This document shows positions 10,345 to 19,561 of a stretch of 64,000 nucleotides of DNA, piece after piece. Both the position numbers and the translations under genes were made by a program. Below the pieces are notes generated by a model. It ran no database searches. It was not told the origin of the DNA and saw nothing but the letters and a program-made list of their open reading frames with translations. Positions within the stretch are counted from its first letter, which is position 1. Each line of letters starts with the position of its first letter. The DNA comes from Sophora flavescens (Eukaryota > Streptophyta > Magnoliopsida > Fabales > Fabaceae), in the NCBI GenBank assembly GCA_030762895.1, contig CM061062.1, positions 287,800,397-287,864,396 on the forward strand, read 5' to 3'.

Positions 10345-11158
10345 TAGGGGTGTCCGCGGATTGGATTGGATCGGTTTTGAGCAAAAAAGTCATCCGATCC
10401 AATGATAAAAACAACATGCGGTGTGGATTGGATCGGTTTGCTTCCTTCAAAAAATTCGATCCAATCCAATCCAATCAAATGCGGTTTGGATTGGATTGGA
10501 TAATTCGGTTTTTATCGATACATATTTACATAGTTATTTACATAAAAGAACATCCAATATTTCGGTTCGATTTGGATTTGATCGAGTGTTTAAATAGTCA
10601 TATGAATTTATTACTTATTTAAAATAAAAATTAATTTTAAAATATTATATTGACATTTGACAATTTCTAATAAGTGTTTTAACGAAATATACATGAATTG
10701 ATATACACTCTCATGCGTAAAGATATTTTACAATATCACCTAATTATAAATTGTTAAATCATTATAAATGTTTGATTATTGTCCTAAATATATTAAAAGT
10801 CACTCATAACATGATTTATAATTGGTTAACAGTGTAGAAGTTTTTACACTAACATTACATTTACATACCAATTAAACTCTCTAATGTAAGGACTAGATGA
10901 TAACTTATAAAAATATAAAGACTAATAATTACTTTTATAATATAAAGATCAAATTATTTTCATTGAACTAAATAATTTCGGTTCGGTTTGGATTGAATCG
11001 GTTTTACATATAAGATCCAAAATCCGATCCAATCCAATGAAAAATTTCGGTTTTTTTTCGGTTTGCGATTATTTTGGTTTTCGGTTATTTCGGTTGTCGG
11101 TTTTATGGTTCGGTTAGTGTAGTTGGCATTGGATTGGATCGGTTGATGAACATCCCTA
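10345..11158. mobile_element. hAT-type MITE with 8-bp target duplication
   Basis: An 814-bp element with ends TAGGGGTGTCC (10345-10355) and the complement of TAGGGATGTTC (11148-11158). It is flanked by the exact 8-bp direct repeat ATTATTTG (10337-10344 and 11159-11166), as expected for the hAT superfamily. Both subterminal regions are built of many copies of GGATTGGATCGGTT and of its complement, a structure often seen in hAT MITEs where transposase binds. There is no transposase ORF, so it is non-autonomous. The open frame at 10290-10622 crosses its end and is not a gene. Confidence 0.93.
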
Positions 11159-11166
11159 ATTATTTG

Positions 11167-12379
11167 GGTGAGTAGTATGGACTATTAAGAACTGAACCAC
11201 GTTGAGAGCTGAACCATGAGAGCTGAACTACGTTTCGGGGTGGGGATAAGATTGGAAAGTGTCGTGAGAGCTAAACCATGAACGACAATAATCAAAAGCA
11301 AATAATCAAAACAGTCCAAAGTGGGAGATGGTAGATTATCACCTATTTCAGATTTTTTTCCCAAAAAAAAAACTAAACACCCAAAGAAAATAATTTCGTG
11401 TGAAAAAGCTTTTTCAAGTGTAAACCAGTTGTTTTGGGTGTTCCCAAACAAGATTTAAGTAGGACTTTCTTTTTATTAAAGAGTATAGAAGATTGCCATT
11501 ATTATGTGATTTGTTTGGTCGATTCGGTTGGGCTTCGGATAATTATGGGTATTCTTTTTTGGGGAAAAGAATTTTTAGGAAAAAAAAATCAACAAGATAA
11601 TCCCACTCACTGGAAGTCTGGAAACAATGTACATCTAATAATCAAGGGTGGGGATATTCGTTATTCTCCAAACCATGGAAGTTTAAATCTTGCATCCTCT
11701 CAGCCATTTCCAGTAGAAAAATCCGAACGCTTGAGGAGGCGGCGGCGGGCAGCAATGGAGGAACTGCGCTAGGCCCAGGCGCAGTGATGCGGCATCGTCG
11801 GTGTGTTGGTTTGAAACAGAGAAGAAGGGGTCCAAACGCAGGGATGAAATTTTTATTTATCATCAATGGTCCGGATATCTCACTCCTGTTTTCATCAAAT
11901 GGAGAGATCCTCATCCGATCTCGATGACTTGATTTTGAGGGAAGTTCTTCTAGATTTTTTGGGACAACTTTTTATTTTTAAATTGTACTTCTTCTTTTTC
12001 GTGGGGGTGGTGGTAGCTAGGGGGAATGACAGATGGAACCTGGGAAGCAAATCAAACTCTCTACGCATAAATTCAACGCTATATTGAAACGATAACATTT
12101 AATAAGGATTACTTGTATTGAATGGATGAGGGTTGTGGAGGGAGAAGAGAGAAAGATGAAGAAGAGGGTGGAAGGGTATATTTCAGAATATAGATTTTGT
12201 GGTGTATTAAAATAGTTGCGGTCGACAGGTTTGATCGAGACGGTGGATATTCTGTATCATGGTTAAAAAAAAAATAATTGGGGGTATTTTTGGGATTCTA
12301 ATTCTCCATCGGCTGGGCACTTAAAGGCAGGGGACTTGGTTTCTTCATAGCCGTCGGATCTATGGTTATTATTATTCTA
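11167..12379. other. Intergenic region without recognised gene
   Basis: About 1.2 kb of mixed composition. Short open frames (11434-11772 plus, 11642-11914 minus, 11866-12087 plus) carry no motif I know and overlap one another on both strands. A phrase like gagagctgaaccatga recurs three times at 11197-11285. The border to the endogenous virus on the right is not sharp and is set near 12380 by the last viral-like sequence. Confidence 0.45.
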
Positions 12380-12434
12380 TCCATAATTCTAATTTAGTAA
12401 TTATGACTTTTATTAAATCCATTTTTTTACCATA

Positions 12435-12596
12435 TTATTTACAATCACAATAATCACAGTGATATTCCATATGTTTATTACATGCATCAGTAGCTTCAAC
12501 TTTTAATTCGTGTATTAATTCTTTTAGTACATCTTGATTTGCTAAATCTAGCGTACTTAATTTGTATATAATTTTTTCTATGTTTCGAGAATCCAT
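12435..12596 (-). CDS. Small viral ORF directly after the primer site
   Basis: A 53-codon frame, ATG at 12596 to TAA at 12435-12437, starting ten bases after the primer-binding site in the coding direction. The product would be helical in its first two thirds (LSTLDLANQDVLKELIHEL) and ends in a Cys-rich tail (HCDYCDCK). I do not know a homologue. Its place resembles small leader-proximal ORFs of other caulimovirids. It is too short for confident assignment, but it is intact, which is unusual in this relic. Confidence 0.45.
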   Translation of the reverse strand: MDSRNIEKIIYKLSTLDLANQDVLKELIHELKVEATDACNKHMEYHCDYCDCK

Positions 12597-12605
12597 AAGC
12601 ACTCA

Positions 12606-12617
12606 GCTCTGATACCA
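12606..12617 (-). promoter_or_regulatory. Met-tRNA primer-binding site of the pararetrovirus
   Basis: The minus strand reads TGGTATCAGAGC, the exact plant initiator-Met tRNA complement that primes minus-strand DNA synthesis in Caulimoviridae. It lies in the viral coding direction, between two small ORFs and with no LTR beside it, so it belongs to the virus and not to a copia element. Confidence 0.85.
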
Positions 12618-12688
12618 AAATGGTACCATCCTTTTAATTTCCTTTTTTTGTTTTATTTAAAATTTTATTTTCTGTTACATGGTAGTAT

Positions 12689-12817
12689 TTATACATAATT
12701 TGTGTTATTATATAAAGTTCTTTCTTGCCAATATTGATGTTTTAATTTGTTAATTATTATTTTCTTACAATCTTTGGGTATTTTCATATTTAATATACTT
12801 AATATTTCCTGATTCAT
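12689..12817 (-). CDS. Small viral ORF, second of a related pair
   Basis: A 42-codon frame whose ATG (12817-12815) directly follows the stop of the previous ORF (TAA-ATG). It contains the pattern ILxxxMKIPKDCKKIIINK followed by a QY.QE segment. The same pattern appears in the preceding ORF (MNLPIDGKQIIIEK, then QYRQE), so the two small proteins look like products of a duplication. Function unknown. Confidence 0.4.
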   Translation of the reverse strand: MNQEILSILNMKIPKDCKKIIINKLKHQYWQERTLYNNTNYV

Positions 12818-13012
12818 TTAATCATCTAATAAGTCATATTCTTCATGTATATCATATAATGATAGTCTATCATACTCAAAAGTCAATCTTATTTCTTCCA
12901 TATAATTTCATTCTATATCTAATGATATAAGTGCTAAGTAATAGTCTTCTTGTCTATACTGAGCTTTAATTTTCTCAATTATTATTTGTTTACCGTCGAT
13001 AGGTAAATTCAT
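12818..13012 (-). pseudogene. Small viral ORF, first of a related pair, one in-frame stop
   Basis: It opens at ATG 13012 with MNLPIDGKQIIIEKIKAQ and is interrupted by TGA at 12909-12911. The same frame then continues with MEEIRLTFEYDRLSLYD and ends with an acidic tail at TAA 12818-12820. The N-terminal motif matches the next ORF. The frame is open upstream of the ATG for about 20 codons, so the original start may have been further right. Confidence 0.4.
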
Positions 13013-13129
13013 TACTAACACACTTATTATTTCTTTCTCGGTTTGATCATAGATTCTGAGTATATTTACATTTTTTATTCGTTATCACTATCTTTAAAAG
13101 GTGGTGTTTCTATTCTAAAATAATTAATC

Positions 13130-13408
13130 AGATGAAGCTGATATGGAACTTGAAGATCCAATATTTTCTATTTTTTTCTATTCCTTGTATAATTTGTTTT
13201 CTATATTTTTCTCTTTTATTTTCTAATTTAATTAATTCTTTTTCCTTTTTTATAATATATTTTTCCATTAGTTTTCTATTTCTATTTTCTAGGTTTTTTT
13301 AAGATGATAATCATAGATGCCCATAAAATCCTTTATATCTTTCTTGTTTTGATCTATTTTGAGATGAAATTTTTCGAGAATTTTTCTTAGTTCTTCTCCT
13401 TTATTCAT
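13130..13408 (-). pseudogene. Viral coiled-coil ORF after the movement protein (frame-broken)
   Basis: It starts at ATG 13408-13406, about 70 bases after the movement-protein stop. It encodes a Lys/Glu/Ile-rich, clearly coiled-coil-like protein (EELRKILEKFHLKIDQNKK near the start). A one-base frameshift near 13300 and probably another near 13160 break it. A Ser-rich acidic end is visible in a neighbouring frame. The position fits a soymovirus ORF Ib-like gene, but I cannot establish homology from sequence alone. Confidence 0.4.
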
Positions 13409-13479
13409 ATTATATTTCTTAAATATTGAGCCAGATCTCTTACTTGGTTTGATAACTTATTTATATCTTCATCAGTATT

Positions 13480-13881
13480 TCATGGTTCAGGAAAAATAAT
13501 TGGTTTTGGAATTTGTCTAAAACTTAATGATTTTGGATTATTTATAGATATTCCTAGTTCATTTATTTTGTTTCTTTTAGGATAATAAATTTTTCCTATT
13601 TCCTCAAAAAGTTTTGGTATATCTATTCTATCATTATTTCTGAAAGTAATACCGTGATGAGAATTTGTTAATGCATAATTAACACAATAAGTAATTGAGA
13701 AGATCTTATCTCCTGATCTCATTAAATTATTTCTTAAGAATCTATGTTCTAAGGTTAAAGATTGATCTAATCTTTGGGTATCTAGAGGAATTCCAATATT
13801 CGGGTGAATTTCGAATTTTAATTTAACATAGGCTAGATTTCCTTCAATGACTCCTAGTATTTTGTCTTTTGGATCAGTTAT
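13480..13881 (-). pseudogene. Movement protein, C-terminal half (pararetrovirus)
   Basis: The C-terminal part of the 30K-type movement protein that carries viral genomes through plasmodesmata. The segment contains ITYCVNYALTNSHHG and IDIPKLFEEIG, typical of the caulimovirid protein, and ends at 13480. The frame from 13722 down to 13480 is open. The N-terminal half lies at 27797-28202, separated by the copia element at 13882-27796. The hexamer AGTTAT occurs at 13876-13881 and at 27797-27802 and marks the split. Confidence 0.8.
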
Positions 13882-14080
13882 TGTTAAAGGAAAGAATCAT
13901 GCCAAATAATTTGTTAATTATTGTAATTGATAGAGTACTTATTGTAATTGATAGAGTACAATTAATTTCCTTTTTAGTATACGTGAGTATAGGCATAATG
14001 TTAGGCATAATGTTAGGATCCTATTCTGTAACATTTCTATAAAGGTATGATTTGTGATAATGAATAAAATAATTCAGCCA
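13882..14080 (+). repeat. 5' LTR of the copia element in the movement gene
   Basis: Nearly identical to 27584-27782, beginning TGTTAAAGGAAA. It includes an internal direct repeat ATTGTAATTGATAGAGTA. No canonical Met-tRNA primer site follows: the sequence after it is TATCGATGATAATAAAAA, so the primer region seems lost or unusual. Confidence 0.8.
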
Positions 14081-14170
14081 TATCGATGATAATAAAAAAA
14101 AAAACCCATCATCATCAACCAAACGGGACATGGCTCCCACTCCAAAATGGGAACAACCCCACCACCCTCT

Positions 14171-15567
14171 TGATTCACCGACAAGTGTACCGGGTCGTCG
14201 CAAGTAATAAAATAACACAGTAAGAATTTATCGAGGTCGAACACAAGGATTGTGGTACCAATTCTACCAATTCGCGGGAAATTAGATACGTTGGTCAAGC
14301 GAGGCGAGTGGTTGAGGGAGAGAAAATTTAAGGTCGCAATCTAAATTAACAAATCTAATAAAATAATTAACTAAAAATCTGAAATTAAAATGTCCAAGGT
14401 CACAAATCCACCTACCCAATCATGCATACCCAAGTGATGATGAATTCCTCCATAAGTTCAATTACAATGTCAATCAGGACCCCCAAATTCTCCTAAATCC
14501 ACTGTCGTGCTCATTAGGACGTATTCAATGATTGAGTTAATTACTTACTAGGTCTCATAACCCTAATCATCAAACTCTATTAAACCTGGTTCCTATAAGG
14601 TTGCACCGATCTCCTACTCACTCTCGTGCAATATTCGATCGATGATCCCAATTCAAGTTCTAAAACGCAAATTGCCTCCTAAGCCTCATCACGTTTAACT
14701 AGTCAATCACGCATGCATATGATCAACACAATCAAATCAGAATTGGAAAACATTAATTGAGAAAAGGGAGAAAGACATACATCACATCGAAACTACACCG
14801 CCATGGGTGGCTTTATTGTTGCCTCAGACGAGGGGATTAGTTCCTCATGCTCATAGACAAACAATCGGACATAACCACCATAGTAAAATAAGAAAAAGAA
14901 AAGAGGAGACGCAGCTCCAGAAACAAGGATTCAGCCTAAACGCTACTCTAACAAGTGGAAAAACTACTAGGATTCGGATCCCCCATTTTCTGAACTGAAA
15001 CAACAATATATAGAGTTCTGATTCCGCGCTCGCTCGCGAGGCGAACATACTCTCGCGAGGCGAACATTAAAAATGGCGCGCTTTCAAATTGGACTATCGC
15101 GAGGCGAGAATATGTTCGCGAGGCGAATCTTCAAACTTTAAGCCGTGACCTTCATCACGGCTAGGCCGTGATGGTCTCTGTCCTCCAGGTCTTCATTATT
15201 CGCGAGGCGAGAATCCTCTCGCGGGGCGAGGCAGAATTGATGACTGTTGCTTCTCAGCTGGTCTTCAGGCTCGCGAGGCGAGCATCCTTTCACGTGGCGA
15301 GTATCTCCAGAATGGAAATTTCCACTGATTCTTGACTTTCCTTGACTCTCGGAGCTTCACTTCTAACCTGAAACAATAAAAAGAAACAAAAAGCGTAATT
15401 GTATTCAAAATATACTAAAAACTACAAAAAATTGCCTAGAAAGAGTCAAAGTCTACTTAGGAACAAAACAAGGCCAAATTTGGGCAAAAACGAGATTGAA
15501 CTCGAATAAATAGCACATAAACCACAGTCTATCTAGTTATAAAACTAGATAAGCCAGAGGCTTATCA
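14171..15567 (-). repeat. 3' LTR of the Athila-type element
   Basis: Plus-strand limits TGATTCACC...GGCTTATCA, adjoining the CCTCT duplication on the left. It contains four complete CG-rich dimers (15034-15063, 15097-15126, 15200-15229, 15271-15300) and a TATA-like box (minus CTATATATT, 15005-15013) just downstream in the sense direction. Confidence 0.92.
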
Positions 15568-17305
15568 AAACACCCCAAACTTAAACCTTGCTTGTCCCCA
15601 AGCAAGCTAAAACTCAAAAAGGACTCAAGACTTGGTAAGCCTAAAGGATCAATCAATCTTCGCACAAATTTCATGTAATCTTAACAAAATAGTTTTTCCT
15701 TCAATGAATTCCCCCCTTGCATCAATGTAATCCCCACATTCATTTAATTTAAACAATTGAGAACTTCATCATTCATGCAATCATTAATCTAAGTTGAGGA
15801 TCAAAGTCACACACAAAAGGAAGATCACCAATTTCAAACAATTGCCTTCCTCACAAGGGTATGTAAAATTTCACTCATTCGCTCAAATTCGTCTAGGCTA
15901 TCAACTTTTCACTCAATTTCACATATCAAGAGCACTTACCATGAATTTGATTTTCATCTCAAAAATGGTTCCCACGAAAACATGCATGCAACATTAGAAG
16001 GTCTTTATAAAGGTTGTAATGGGGCCTGGCTGAGGGTATGATTTTCAAGGATACTAGGCTTAAGTCCCTAGGAACTAAGAGAGCATGAGCATTTGACACA
16101 TCTTCCACTCAAATTCCTTTTTCCATTTTTATTTTTGCCTCGGGTGACTACAGTCTTTTCCTTGCTAATCTTTTTGTTTTGCCCCTTTTCTTTTGGCAAT
16201 TTATTTTTCTTTTTTTTTTCTTTGCCTTGGGTTTCAACCTTTATTTTTCTTTTTCTCACCCCAATATGACACATCACCTTGTAGCCACCCCAAACTTAGT
16301 TTCTCACAATCCCTCTCTTGCTAAGCTTCCATGCTCTCCTAATCCTAAGATTGGGTTAACATGGTTTTTCAGATTTTTGGCTTATAATATAGGGTCATCA
16401 AGAAATAATAGGATAATTAGGCTCAATGTGGCTAACTAGGGAACATGCATTAGGGATGGTTCTTTTTAGTCCAAGTAGCTATTTCAAAGAAAATTGCCTA
16501 AATCATTTGATGCAACACATAAACATGCAAACCATGAAGAGATTCAAGCAAATCCGGGAAAGTGCAACTTAAAAGTGATTCACACAATCAAAAACAAAGT
16601 TGGAGGCTCAAATCTTCACCTGGACATTTTGCAAATTGTTTGATCGAAATACAATTCCTAGTGTGTGCACCCCCTCACCCCAAACTTATCATAAATCAAG
16701 TAATCACAATAAAATTCTCAAAGTTCAGTTTTCAATTTTTCACATGGGGATCAACTTTTCTAATTTCAGAACCTAGGGGGAAATCATCGATGGTCAAAAT
16801 AATTCATGCAATCAATCTATGCTCAATTTAATTAAAATCCAACAAGCTTGCCGACACGACATTCATACACAAACTCTTGATCTTCTCAAATTATTCAAGA
16901 GTGACAAACAAAAACAAAAACAAAAACAAGTGAAGGGTAAGAAAATTTTTATCTTAATGGGGTCCGAGCGGACCCCCTGCTTTCAGCTGACTTCCTTTCC
17001 ACTTTTCATCTCTCTACTACCCCGCTTCACAGCGGGGCTAGTTTCGGCCTCATCCTTGCCCAATTGGTTGGCCCATGAGATTCCGGGCTCTCCTATGTTG
17101 TTCCATCACAAGCAAACATGAACGTTAAGCAATAACATAATAGAATAAATAGACAGTTATCCAAGTTTGCCAGTAAAAGGTCAGTAAAAATAGTTTCTAG
17201 CTAGCAAATAGTGTACAACCAAATCGAACTCCTAGCTAGAACTCTAAGTAAAGAATACGGGGGCCCGGATCAATGATCAAAATCGATGTCGTCCACCGGG
17301 TCACC
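15568..17305 (-). other. 3' untranslated region of the Athila-type element with terminal hairpin and polypurine tract
   Basis: Non-coding on both strands (the open frames are short and not conserved in the second copy). Before the 3' LTR the sense strand has CTTGCTTG-GGGA-CAAGCAAG (15587-15606), a perfect 8-bp hairpin, followed by AAGTTTGGGGTGTTTT, the polypurine primer region. The second copy keeps the same hairpin at 63240-63259. Confidence 0.7.
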
Positions 17306-18482
17306 CTAGTCCTCTGGTGCCTCCTCATCCTCTGGATCCTCGGGTACCCCCCCTTGTGGCATAGCACCCTGGTCCCCAGGGTAGTCCTGCCACCCAAGCC
17401 GAGGGGACAGCTCCTCCTCGGAGGGGTATACGGGCACCCAACCCTCCTGCTGGGCCAACGCCATCTCCCGGAAGAACTCACGCAACACCTCCTGATCCCG
17501 CCTCATCGCCTGCTGGTTCTGCAAGAGCAGAGCCATGTCCGATGATCGTGGCCTCTGAGTGGGTAGGGGTGGTGGCTTCCTAGGTACAGTCGGGGCTACA
17601 TAGCAAAATCGCCGGATATAATCCCGGTCGATGGGCTGCCGCGGGACCTTCTCCATAACTGTACTCACGGGCACTCCCGCCCGGCGTATGAGCTCGGTGA
17701 TCAGCAAACCATGCTCCAGGCTCTCCTTCAATGACCGGGAGTTCGCCTTCATCTGAATGTCTGAGGCGATGACTCCCCCTACGTTAATCATGCGACCTGT
17801 CAGAATGCCGTAGAGGAGATGGGCTCTGGCGGCGGTGACGGTGGACTCGTGAGAGCTCACTCTAAGGTTAGCGTGTAGGAACGCCGACCAGATCTTGCCA
17901 TCTGGGGTGAGGTCCTGCCTCCTCAACCTCAAGAGGTTCCCCGATGTCCCCACCTCCCAGGCAGCTCCTAGGACACAGCAAGTGTCTATGATGGCCTGAG
18001 CGAGGGCCTGCACTGCGGGGAGCTGCTCATAGTCGCAGGGCTCCTCTCCGATCGGGATCCCCAAGCAGGAGTTAATGTCTGATGCGGTGAAAGTGATGGG
18101 GACCCCCTGAACTCTCACGCACGCAGCTCGGGCCTGTGACCTCGAGTTTGAGAGCGTTGGCATAAAATTCCTGCACCAGTTTGATGTCATACCGGTGAGG
18201 AAGATCAGCCAACAACTCCCAACCTCGGTTGCGAATCTGCTCGAGGACGCTGGCATAGTTGTTGCCCACCAGGGACACACGCCGCTCTAAAACCATCTCC
18301 TTCCTCACCACCAGGTTCCAATGCTCCCTATGATCAGGAGAACGGAAACTGGGAGAGTAGGAGGTGGCCCTAGAGGAGGCGCCCGTCCCTGAAGGCAACT
18401 CAACGTCGTCCCCCTGAGCAGATGCGCGCTTCTTGCGCTTAACCGGGTGCTTTTCAGCAGGGTTGCTCTTAGGCAGAGCCAT
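17306..18482 (-). pseudogene. Env-like ORF of the Athila-type element (one frameshift)
   Basis: The third ORF of Athila elements, lying between the integrase and the 3' LTR; it is often called env-like but has no proven envelope role. ATG 18482 opens a basic N-terminus (KHPVKRKKRA) followed by ERRVSLVGNNYASVLEQI and a QEFYANAL segment, typical of the plant 'putative plant transposon protein' domain. A one-base frameshift near 18150 moves the reading to the frame ending at 17306, which carries FTASDINSCLGIPIGEEP, HLLYGILTGRMINVGGVIA, a Pro-rich region and an acidic C-terminus. No clear signal peptide or membrane span is visible. Base composition is GC-rich compared with the rest of the element. 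Confidence 0.75.
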
Positions 18483-18561
18483 ACCTGAAAATCAGAAAAG
18501 TCCCAATACAGTTCAATAATCAGTATTCAGAACATGCAACACAGAGGCAAAAATACAGTAT

Positions 18562-18581
18562 CCCCCCCCCCCCCCCCCCCC
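18562..18581 (+). repeat. Poly(C) run of 20
   Basis: Twenty consecutive C residues 80 bases before the env-like start codon (poly(G) in the sense strand). Such runs are slippery in replication and hard to sequence. Confidence 0.9.
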
Positions 18582-18974
18582 ACACTATCCTACTATCATA
18601 CAGATATGCAATGAACACCCAGACAGTATCCCACTGCATTCCTAACCATAACACTCAGAGCAGAGAACAATGCACAGTAAGATTCCCCAAACCAGACTAG
18701 TTCACGAACATAGCATCTACCCTACTACCAGTTATAACATACATTTAGTGCACAGTGGGTGGTGTGTCTGTTCGAATTCCACAAGCATGAATGAGCACAA
18801 AGTGAAGTCAGAGGGGCATTTCTTACCTTGCACAGATGCTACTGCCTGCGTGTGTGAACTGAGTGAGAGGGGAAGTGAGGCAGAGTGTGGGAGTGATGAG
18901 TGTGAGACAGAGAGAGAGTGTGTGTGAGTGATTCAGAGTCTGAGAGGGGAGAGGAATAGTGAAGGTCGCGTGAA

Positions 18975-19317
18975 TGCCTCGCGATCTTCTCGCGAGGCTA
19001 TATAATTTTCAGTTTTCGCGAGGTGAGAGGACCCTCGCGACGCGAATTTTAAAATTTTCCCCCAAATTGAAAACCCTAATTGCATATTCGCGAGGCAAGA
19101 CAACACTCGCGAGGCGAATCTGGAAATTTTTTTTTCACACTTTCTAGAATAGCGAGGCGAGTAGTAACTCGCGGGGCGAATCTGGAATTTCCAACAGCTG
19201 CTGATGCCCATATTCGCGAGGCGAAAGTGTGTCTCGCGATGCGAGACAGAAGCTTGAGCTTTACACTGAGATTCCAGGGCCTCTGCCTTGCGTGGCCAGT
19301 ATGGATTCGCGGGGCGA
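18975..19317 (-). promoter_or_regulatory. Internal CG-rich dimer array upstream of the env-like ORF
   Basis: Pairs of an 11-mer (plus strand TCGCGAGGCGA or close variants) at 19016/19035, 19088/19107, 19150/19169 and 19214/19234, a single copy at 19307 and a palindromic pair near 18975-18995. The start-to-start distance is 19 bases in three pairs and 20 in one. The same arrangement lies in the LTR U3. A TATATA-like stretch (18998-19004) follows in the sense direction. A regulatory role is inference. Confidence 0.6.
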
Positions 19318-19561
19318 GTCTCTCAATTTTTTTTTTATCATTATTTTTTTAAAGAAGAGAAAATAACAGAAACTTAAAAATAATAAAGGATATCTAGCTT
19401 GGGTTGCCTCCCAAGTAGCGCTTGTTTAACGTCCCGAGCCTGACTCACGTCGCCCCTAAGGGTTAATCCGGAGGAATAAACTACTTGTAATTTGGGACTG
19501 ATTCCCCATGGTAATGCCTTATCCCTTGCCCATTCACCTTGAAGTTACCAGAGGCCCCTTC

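Noticed and set aside
10290..10622. Open frame of 110 codons on the plus strand
   Set aside because: It crosses the border of the hAT MITE and its composition reflects GGATTGGATCGGTT repeats; no protein family.
11434..11914. Overlapping open frames on both strands as a host gene
   Set aside because: No domain, no codon or splice support, and frames on opposite strands overlap; insufficient to call a gene.
15034..15300. CG-rich 11-mer array as a CRISPR-like repeat-spacer structure
   Set aside because: Repeats are 11 bases in pairs with 8-base spacers, in a plant retrotransposon LTR; no cas genes and a eukaryotic context.
16068..16831. Short frames in the Athila 3' untranslated region
   Set aside because: Not kept open in the parallel region of copy 2 and without recognisable domains; the region is non-coding in this family.
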